11,919 nucleotides of DNA. Origin: HRBIN16 sp049969495 (GTDB taxonomy: Bacteria > Armatimonadota > HRBIN16). Below, one piece after another: positions 6,781 to 11,919 of the stretch. The stretch is from NCBI GenBank assembly GCA_049969495.1, contig JBMFOT010000083.1:1-11919 (forward strand), given 5' to 3'. The position numbers were made by a program, and so were the translations under genes. Position 1 is the stretch's first letter; every line of letters begins with the position of its first letter. The notes under the pieces are model-generated. The model had not been told where the DNA came from. It saw only the letters and a list, made by a program, of their open reading frames with translations, and did no database searches.

Positions 6781-6809
6781 AGTATAATGTACCTTCTGTG
6801 CGAATGCAA
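6781..6809 (-). promoter_or_regulatory. Promoter of phyH
   Basis: On the minus strand TTGCAT (6809-6804) and TATACT (6786-6781) are separated by exactly 17 bp, a good sigma70-type promoter. Transcription would start near 6774, about 30 bases before the phyH ATG at 6744. This supports that start and rules out the in-frame ATGs at 6813 and 6780. Confidence 0.7.
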
Positions 6810-6866
6810 GCAACGGTCAAGCCTGTGCGCCCGATGAGGGTACCTTCAGGGCACTTCTTCGAACCC

Positions 6867-6895
6867 TTGACAACCTGCACGCCCTGTTTTATGCT
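6867..6895 (+). promoter_or_regulatory. Promoter of the LuxR-type HTH gene
   Basis: A perfect TTGACA (6867-6872) and TATGCT (6890-6895) with a 17-bp spacer. The expected start is near 6902, 27 bases before the ATG at 6929. It lies back to back with the phyH promoter, about 58 bp away. Confidence 0.72.
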
Positions 6896-6928
6896 ATCAG
6901 CGGCGTTATGTAGCAGGAGGTATCCCGT

Positions 6929-7357
6929 ATGCCCACCGTGTGGGTAATCTGTCCTGACACAGTGTTGCGGGAAAGAGTGTTGCGGTCTTTGCGCGACGGC
7001 GAGGAGATGAGCGTGTGTGTGAAGCCATGCGTTGCGGACGCGGTGGTAGCGGTGCCTCCCGTCTTGACGCCGGCTCAGGTAGAGGCGTTGCAGGCGTATG
7101 TGGAGACGGGCAGTGTGCGCGGGGCGGCGCGTCGTCGCCATTGTGCTGAGCAGACCATCCGCCGTCATCTGGCGAATGCGCGGCTGCGGGTTGGTGCGCA
7201 GAACGTGGCGCAGTTAGTGTATATCGCGTGCCTGCTAGGGTTATTAAACGCTCCGTCTAGTACAAATTGGGTACAAAAATGGCAAAATTTAGGTATTGAC
7301 GCGGGGGGGGGACAGAGTAGAATAAGGTTAGAATACTCTCAAAGGAGGACCCTCGCA
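6929..7357 (+). CDS. Small LuxR-type helix-turn-helix protein, frame open into the next gene
   Basis: The ATG at 6929 follows AGGAGGT. Residues about 46-107 resemble a LuxR/GerE-type DNA-binding domain: LTPAQVEALQAYVETGSVRGAA, then CAEQTIRRHLANARLRVGAQN, then AQLVYIACLLGLL. The 45 residues before it are too short for a receiver or ligand-binding domain, so how it senses anything is unclear. The domain ends near residue 107, but the frame has no stop there. It runs through a G9 tract (7303-7311) and into the next gene in the same frame, ending at 7825 (298 residues in all). With one G fewer it would stop at 7323-7325 (131 residues), and with one more at 7318-7320 (130 residues). I therefore treat it as a separate regulator. 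The feature end given is only the base before the next gene. A read-through fusion is the alternative. Confidence 0.7.
7296..7323 (+). promoter_or_regulatory. Promoter of the Cys-rich secreted gene with a G9 run in the spacer
   Basis: TTGACG (7296-7301) and TAGAAT (7318-7323) are 16 bp apart, each differing from consensus at one position. The spacer contains nine consecutive G (7303-7311). Expected start near 7330, before the AAAGGAGG ribosome site (7341-7348) and the ATG at 7358. A one-base gain gives the optimal 17-bp spacer and a loss gives 15, so slippage of the run could change promoter strength. Confidence 0.65.
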
Positions 7358-7825
7358 ATGACGAAACGATTAAGCCGTGTATGCATTTTGGCTAGCGCAT
7401 TCGCCGTAGTAACTACCTGGGTGCTCCCTGGTTTAGCTGCACCAGGATACTTGGATCCTGTACCGCCACCTGGACATCCCCCAGCGAACAACCATCATCC
7501 GGCAGACACCTGCAACCCCAGCTATATTGCAGAATGCCGAACTACTGGTTGTGTTACCTATTCAGGACAGCTCTGCTTCTGGGTGTATGTTTCGATCAAT
7601 GGGGTTGCCACTCGGGTTCGTGTTTGCATACCCAACAACAAGAGCTATCGTTTCATCTCGTCCGGCAACCACTGGCCCCGTTGCTACTTGAAACAAAACC
7701 CCAAGCAGCCAGATTGCTACTACCACTGGAAGTCCTGCGGATACTGGGTAACCTACAACGTGCCGGGGTGTGGAGGGCCTGCGCAGATACTAGAAGACGG
7801 ATATATACAGGGGTGTGATCCCTAA
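7358..7825 (+). CDS. Secreted protein with ten cysteines, unknown family
   Basis: A 155-residue protein starting at an ATG preceded by AAAGGAGGACC, with its own promoter. It has a clear signal peptide (residues 1-28: basic MTKRLSR, hydrophobic core, cleavage near GLAA). A Pro-rich linker follows (DPVPPPGHPPANNHH) and then a domain with ten cysteines, rich in Tyr and Trp. An even number of cysteines in a secreted domain suggests up to five disulfide bonds (inference). There is no lipobox. I do not recognise the family. It is the first gene of a run of four with overlaps or very short gaps, and precedes a membrane protein by 23 bp. It could be the exported substrate or structural product of the genes behind it. 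The same frame is open upstream through the HTH gene, so a gene caller could wrongly join them. Confidence 0.78.
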   Translation: MTKRLSRVCILASAFAVVTTWVLPGLAAPGYLDPVPPPGHPPANNHHPADTCNPSYIAECRTTGCVTYSGQLCFWVYVSINGVATRVRVCIPNNKSYRFISSGNHWPRCYLKQNPKQPDCYYHWKSCGYWVTYNVPGCGGPAQILEDGYIQGCDP

Positions 7826-7848
7826 TTGTGGAAGGGGGGCTGTCAACA

Positions 7849-9141
7849 GTGCGGCGCTGGCGGATTGGAATAGCAATAATCACAGCTGCTATAGCTGCGG
7901 GTGGATGGACGATATGGACGCACATACAGTCACAATGGCGTCCCCGGTATGTGCACCCAATCTGCAGTGCCGAGCAAGTGCTCCAGCTCCGTTCGCTTGC
8001 GCGACAGTCCCCCCCTTCCCCCTCTAGCGCGATGCGGCTTATTCGGTCGGCGGAGTCCAACCGATGCCGTCTAAGGACATTGCACGTGCGGGTAAAAACC
8101 CATCAGCTGTTTTACCCTGCTTACGTCAGTCACGTGCAGGAGCAGCGTGCCATGTTGAGGATACTGGAAAAGGTTGAAGCCCCTTCAGGGAGCGTGCTTA
8201 CTGGCGCAACGCGCACTGACAAACCATTAGTGGATTGGTCCACCGCGGAGTGGTGGATTGACGTAGAAAAAAGCTGGGTAAGAGTAAAGAGGCACGAAGC
8301 GGGTTATCAGGCTAAGTTAGCCAACAGTGCTTTTGGCGACGTTGCAGAGGCAGGGTGCGGAATGGAACGGCTCATCAAAGTGTACAGTACAGGTTATCTC
8401 GGTTACACGCATCGTGTCGTTGTCGCCCCCCCAACGAAGGAGGTTATCGAAGTACTGTTCTTGGAGTGCGACAGCGAATGGCTTCTATTGCTGGCGATGC
8501 ATCTCCAACCCCCTTTAGTGCCGCCGGGGAAGCAGCCCTCTTTTTGGGAATATGTTTTCGGTGGTTGCCATCATGGCGGCAAAAGGCTCAGTGCTTCGTT
8601 CATACCGACCGCTCAAGGTACCGCTACAGCACCATGGGGAGAGCGCTGTTATGTTGTTTCGATGCAGCGTAAGGACGCACCTGCCAATGAACGGGTATGG
8701 TTGTGGTTCAGTATCCCCAAGGACCTGATTTGTGTGCGGGCAGTGTGGGTGGGTGAGGATAGCATCAAAGTGTGGGACGCTGACAAATGGCAATATTCGA
8801 ACGGAGTATGGTTCCCCACCTCTGGTAAGTTCGAGGAGTATTTTAGTCTTGCCCAAACAGGTGACAGACGGGTTTCATCAGGTTATATCCTGGCAAGAGA
8901 GTCCTCCTTTACCGTGGAACCGTCTGCTATCAATACGCCAATGCCCGAGAAACTGTTTACCGTACCCTTCCCCTCCAGTGCTTGGGTAGATGACCACTTT
9001 CGCAACCAACTCTATCCCTACGGGAAGCCATCGGTTACGAAACATCCCCAAAGAGTGCTTGCACTGGGGGCGCTGGCAGTGACAGGTATACTCTCTTATG
9101 TGGTGTGGAAAATGCATCAGAGGAGGCGACGTCGCCTGTGA
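7849..9141 (+). CDS. Unknown protein anchored by a membrane helix at each end
   Basis: I choose the GTG at 7849, which follows a purine-rich site (GGAAGGGGGG) and begins MRRWRIGIAII; another in-frame GTG lies at 7828. The product has 430 residues. There is a signal-anchor helix at about residues 5-22 and a second helix at about 402-419, followed by a very basic tail (RRRRRL). The roughly 380 residues between would lie outside the cytoplasm, with both ends inside. The first part of this region (LRTLHVRVKTHQLFYPAYVSHVQ, then EWWIDVEKSWVRVKRHEAG) and the later GVWFPTSGKFEEYF look beta-rich. They remind me of LolA/RseB-like lipoprotein-binding folds, but this is a weak impression. The codons include many A/T-ending and rare ones. 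It overlaps the next gene by GTGA, a sign of translational coupling. Confidence 0.75.
   Translation: MRRWRIGIAIITAAIAAGGWTIWTHIQSQWRPRYVHPICSAEQVLQLRSLARQSPPSPSSAMRLIRSAESNRCRLRTLHVRVKTHQLFYPAYVSHVQEQRAMLRILEKVEAPSGSVLTGATRTDKPLVDWSTAEWWIDVEKSWVRVKRHEAGYQAKLANSAFGDVAEAGCGMERLIKVYSTGYLGYTHRVVVAPPTKEVIEVLFLECDSEWLLLLAMHLQPPLVPPGKQPSFWEYVFGGCHHGGKRLSASFIPTAQGTATAPWGERCYVVSMQRKDAPANERVWLWFSIPKDLICVRAVWVGEDSIKVWDADKWQYSNGVWFPTSGKFEEYFSLAQTGDRRVSSGYILARESSFTVEPSAINTPMPEKLFTVPFPSSAWVDDHFRNQLYPYGKPSVTKHPQRVLALGALAVTGILSYVVWKMHQRRRRRL
8009..8022 (+). repeat. C7-TT-C5 run inside the double-anchored protein gene
   Basis: This 14-base pyrimidine run resembles the left arm of the palindrome at 3394-3406 (C6-TT-C5). 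Here it lies in a coding region and encodes part of a Ser/Pro linker. It may be a chance match or the remains of the same element. No matching G-rich arm follows. Confidence 0.4.
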
Positions 9142-9863
9142 GGAAACCTCCTCCGGCCTTCTTAACAATAGCTGCAGCGATTGTGGGGACTGGAGGCGCG
9201 TTATGGTACCGGCAGTGGCGAGATGCGCTGTATGAGGAGGCGACGCTTGTTGCCAGAAAAGATGTAGGCATCGTTCTTGGAAGGGCTCCCGTGCATGTCG
9301 AATGGAGCTTTCGAAACACGGATGAAGTCTCATGGCATATTGTCTCCTCTCAGCAATCTTGTGGATGTACTCAGATACATTTGAACCAGACTGTTATTCC
9401 ACCGGGGGGTGTCCTTTTAGTTAACACCACCGTAGACCTGCCGATCGGCGTAACCCCTGAGGACCCCGAGAGATCTTTTGAACAGCGAGTGATACTACCT
9501 TTCACAGTGAGGGCGGCAAACAAAACATATCGCCTGGTTGGTGTCGTTGAAGGAAAGAGGATTTGTCCACTTGTACAAGGACCGAGTTTCTTAGTGGTAG
9601 AATTCCAGGAGCCGTCGGGCTTTAGGCGATACTGCTGGCAGATCCACTCCCAGGTGGAAGGCAAGATTCTCGCAGTACAGTGCACTTTGCCGCAGGATTA
9701 CGTTTCTGTCAGTCTGGAACATGGTTCTCTCTGTCTCATCGTGCGTTCATCGAAGAAAGAAGAAAGTTATGAGGGCAATTTAAAAGTCTACCACAAGATA
9801 ACCCGTACGGAGTTGTTGAGAATACCGATTGTGATTCGCGTATTCAGGGAGTGGGGCAGGTAA
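9138..9863 (+). CDS. Membrane-anchored DUF1573-family protein
   Basis: I choose the GTG at 9138: AGGAGG lies at 9121-9126, and GTGA overlaps the stop of the preceding gene. The frame is open back to 9105. The product has 241 residues. A membrane anchor at about 7-23 is followed by a DUF1573 domain at about 44-115: VEWSFRNTDEVSWHIVSSQQ, then SCGCT (Cys75 and Cys77), then VIPPGGVLLVNTTVDLP. DUF1573 proteins have an Ig-like (ASH/Hydin-type) fold, and the CGCT motif is the family hallmark; their role is not established. The C-terminal 110 residues are beta-rich and could be a second Ig-like domain. It lies outside the cytoplasm. Eight bases separate it from the ligase/GT51 gene, so they are almost certainly co-expressed. 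Confidence 0.85.
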   Translation: MRKPPPAFLTIAAAIVGTGGALWYRQWRDALYEEATLVARKDVGIVLGRAPVHVEWSFRNTDEVSWHIVSSQQSCGCTQIHLNQTVIPPGGVLLVNTTVDLPIGVTPEDPERSFEQRVILPFTVRAANKTYRLVGVVEGKRICPLVQGPSFLVVEFQEPSGFRRYCWQIHSQVEGKILAVQCTLPQDYVSVSLEHGSLCLIVRSSKKEESYEGNLKVYHKITRTELLRIPIVIRVFREWGR

Positions 9864-9870
9864 GCATGTC

Positions 9871-11919
9871 ATGAAACGAGTGGTCCTGCGTACGGAAATA
9901 TGGGAAATCCTGCTGTATGCCTTCGTATTGACGATGTGTGCTCCAAATACCTTTATCAGTCGTCCTGTGGAGTATACCTTTCAGCATTTGTGCCGTGTGC
10001 TCGATCTGGATTGCTCATCTCCTATCAGAGAACCCTCGGCTACACTGGCTTACTGGACAGGCATGCCGCTGATGTTCGGCTTACTGATGATGGCAATAAG
10101 TCAGAGCGCACAGAATGGCAAAGTCAAATCTCTGGTAAATGCTGTGGTGCTGTTTGCTCTGCTGTTCATCAGCGATTGGTTCCTGTCGACGGAACCCTTT
10201 TTCCGCTACTCCAACAAGGCGTGGGCGCCTTATGTATTTGCAACATTCCTGCTGGTAGCGCTTTTGGCTGATGCTCGCCAAGCACATCGCCTCATGATAT
10301 GGGCGCTGGTGGTCGCTTCTGTTGAATCCTGTTATGCGGTGGTCGCCCACCTAACAGGGCAACCAGAATTTGTCACGCCACATTTTGGCAGGAGAGCAGG
10401 CGGTTCTTTTCACACAACTCAACCTAACACGCTCTATCCGTTATCTATGTTGGCAGTGCCTGTTGCTATGGCGTATGCGTTACACGCACCAAACAAAGCC
10501 TCCAGGATTTTTTATCTCGCTTGTACTGGCATAAACATTGCCGCTTTGGTATTTACCTTTAGCCGAGCAGGGTGGTTAGGGCTATCTCTGGCATGTCTAT
10601 TCTTAAGCTGGGTCGAACGCAGGTGGTTTCACTCCAGCAGGGTCTCAGCAGCGCTTCTTATCCTCGCTTTCGTTCTTCTCGTAAGCACAGCACTCGTTAG
10701 AACGCAAGGCAGGTTAATAGGAAACAGGGAGGATAGAGCTGCGCGAGGACGTATCGCTATCTGGAAGGTAGCGCTTATGTGCGTGAAAGCCCACCCTGTA
10801 CTAGGTAGCGGAATCGGAACATACCGTTTGCAACAGTCGCAGCATATGACAGACGAACTGCTCCGTTATGGTCCTGCTAATGAAGAAGCTAAGAACCTGT
10901 TATTAAGCATTCTTGCAGACACCGGTCTGGTGGGATTGCTATTGTGGGGCAATGTATGGATGCGATGCGCAGTGCTTTGCCAACAGTGTTTTCACAGAGA
11001 TGCTTCTTCTCGTACAATGCTCATTGGCTCAGGTGCCTCTTACGTTGCTCTACATGTGGCAGGGCTCTTCGACACGCCAATACTGCATACTGCGCGTGTG
11101 CCGTCAACGCTCTTCGCTTTTTTGCTGTTGGGATGCCTGTGTGCCACTTTTTATGGAGAACTACCGAAGGAGCGGTTGGAGACGCCGGCGTTTCGGGCAA
11201 AAGTGCGCAACTCTAAGTGGCTCTTTGTACTGCTGGTCATGTTGGCATTAGGTGCAGTCATACCGTTCATTTTGCTTACAGTTCGTAAGGCTGCCCCAGG
11301 TATGAGCGTTCTAAGGTCTAAAAACTACGTTGTGTCCAGCCATTCAGAGCGGGAGGTTTTCATCACCGATATCCCCGCCCACTTGATCCACCTCCTCATC
11401 GCCTCCGAAGATGGCAACTTCTACCGGCATCACGGCGTGGACTGGCAAGCCCTGCACCGCGCCCTCCGCGTCAACCTCCGAAGCCTCTCTTACAAACAGG
11501 GAGGCTCCACCATCACCATGCAAACCGCACGCTACCTCTTCTTGGGTAAAGAGAAGAGCCTCTCACGCAAAATCGCCGAAATCCTGCTCGCCTTAGAGAT
11601 GGAAAAGCACCTCTCCAAAGAGCGGATCCTGGAGTTGTATCTCAACAGCGCGCGTTTTGGCTTGGGTGCGGAGGACATCGGCACGGCGTGTCGGGTGTAT
11701 TTCGGCAAGAAGCCCAGCGAGTTGACGTTGGCGGAGGCGGCGTTTTTGGCAGGGGTGTTGCCGGAGCCACCGAGCAGACGGGAGGAGTTGACCCCCGAGA
11801 AGGTGGAGCGTTGCAAGCGGCGGGCGTTGAGCCGTTTGGCGTACTTTTTCCCCACAAAGTATTCGCCCCAGCAGATAGAGCGGGCGATGGGGGAGAAGGT
11901 GGTGTTCGTGTGGGAGAGG
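9871..11919 (+). CDS. O-antigen ligase/polymerase (Wzy_C) fused to a GT51 peptidoglycan transglycosylase (partial, 3' end outside)
   Basis: Open from the ATG at 9871 to the window edge, 683 codons with no stop; the 3' end is missing. Residues 1-440 are very hydrophobic, with about 12 membrane helices. They carry the Wzy_C/WaaL signatures: FTFSRAGWLGLSLA (228-241), RIAIWKVALMCVKAHPVLGSGIGT (294-317) and KNLLLSILADTGLVGLLLW (341-359). A further helix at 451-470 leads into a GT51 domain. Its motifs are all present: EDGNFYRHHGVD (513-524, catalytic Glu513), QGGSTITMQ (543-551), RKIAEILLALEME (566-578, Glu570), KERILELYLN (583-592) and YFGKKPSELTLAEAAFLAG. GT51 enzymes polymerise lipid II into glycan outside the membrane; Wzy_C enzymes polymerise or transfer lipid-linked glycans there. 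A transpeptidase domain could follow outside the window. Where the family usually has His before Asn, residue 341 is Lys. GC content rises sharply at the GT51 part. There is no internal ribosome site suggesting a separate GT51 gene. Confidence 0.85.
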   Translation, partial: MKRVVLRTEIWEILLYAFVLTMCAPNTFISRPVEYTFQHLCRVLDLDCSSPIREPSATLAYWTGMPLMFGLLMMAISQSAQNGKVKSLVNAVVLFALLFISDWFLSTEPFFRYSNKAWAPYVFATFLLVALLADARQAHRLMIWALVVASVESCYAVVAHLTGQPEFVTPHFGRRAGGSFHTTQPNTLYPLSMLAVPVAMAYALHAPNKASRIFYLACTGINIAALVFTFSRAGWLGLSLACLFLSWVERRWFHSSRVSAALLILAFVLLVSTALVRTQGRLIGNREDRAARGRIAIWKVALMCVKAHPVLGSGIGTYRLQQSQHMTDELLRYGPANEEAKNLLLSILADTGLVGLLLWGNVWMRCAVLCQQCFHRDASSRTMLIGSGASYVALHVAGLFDTPILHTARVPSTLFAFLLLGCLCATFYGELPKERLETPAFRAKVRNSKWLFVLLVMLALGAVIPFILLTVRKAAPGMSVLRSKNYVVSSHSEREVFITDIPAHLIHLLIASEDGNFYRHHGVDWQALHRALRVNLRSLSYKQGGSTITMQTARYLFLGKEKSLSRKIAEILLALEMEKHLSKERILELYLNSARFGLGAEDIGTACRVYFGKKPSELTLAEAAFLAGVLPEPPSRREELTPEKVERCKRRALSRLAYFFPTKYSPQQIERAMGEKVVFVWER

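Noticed and set aside
7358..7450. Lipoprotein signal for the Cys-rich protein
   Set aside because: The Cys in the signal region (RVCILAS) is not preceded by a lipobox, and the hydrophobic core follows rather than precedes it.
11176..11260. A separate GT51 gene starting inside the frame (for example TTG at 11176 or GTG at about 11200)
   Set aside because: AAGGAG at 11165 is only three bases from the TTG, and no other start has a suitable ribosome site. The frame is continuous from 9871, so a fusion is the simplest reading, though not proven.
1..11919. tRNA, rRNA, transposase or integrase genes
   Set aside because: None was recognisable on either strand, so there is no direct mark of a mobile element despite the composition difference in 7850-11340.

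Overview
The window reads as bacterial chromosomal DNA of moderate to high GC. It has Shine-Dalgarno sites, sigma70-like promoters and diderm-type envelope genes. A dockerin-like secreted protein, a secreted 26-residue-repeat protein, a PhyH dioxygenase and a very small LuxR-type HTH protein together remind me of Armatimonadota from hot springs. That placement is inference from memory of similar proteins, and no marker gene here settles it.

Left part (1-2250). On the minus strand, an ArsR-family repressor gene is followed 4 bases later by a secreted YceI-family gene, and then by the first 34 codons of a membrane protein leaving the window. Divergent from these is a type II NADH dehydrogenase gene (ndh). 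Its C-terminal end survives one frame away, so it has lost roughly 90-100 codons and looks like a pseudogene. A 12-bp-stem hairpin follows it.

Middle (2250-6900). Two plus-strand secreted proteins are separated by an intergenic region with two G/C-run palindromes: a protein with four 78-bp repeats, and a dockerin-like protein. The dockerin gene converges on fmt, and the two stop codons share one CTAG. The minus strand carries phyH, def (peptide deformylase) and fmt (Met-tRNA formyltransferase), closely packed.

Right part (6900-11919). A tightly packed plus-strand cluster begins with a LuxR-type HTH protein. It continues with a secreted protein with ten cysteines, a protein with a membrane segment at each end, and a membrane-anchored DUF1573 protein. 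It ends with one reading frame of at least 683 codons that is still open at the window edge. That last frame joins a multi-pass O-antigen ligase/polymerase (Wzy_C) domain to a glycosyltransferase family 51 (peptidoglycan transglycosylase) domain with all its signature motifs. I know of no described protein with this architecture.

Two things make the right part stand out. Base composition jumps near 11340, where the GT51 domain starts. A nine-G run also lies inside the promoter spacer of the secreted Cys-rich gene and inside the 3' end of the HTH frame. Changing it by one base would alter both promoter spacing and whether the two proteins are fused in frame. A plausible reading is an envelope or surface-polymer assembly locus with its own regulator and possibly a variable switch. 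The function is inferred from domains only.
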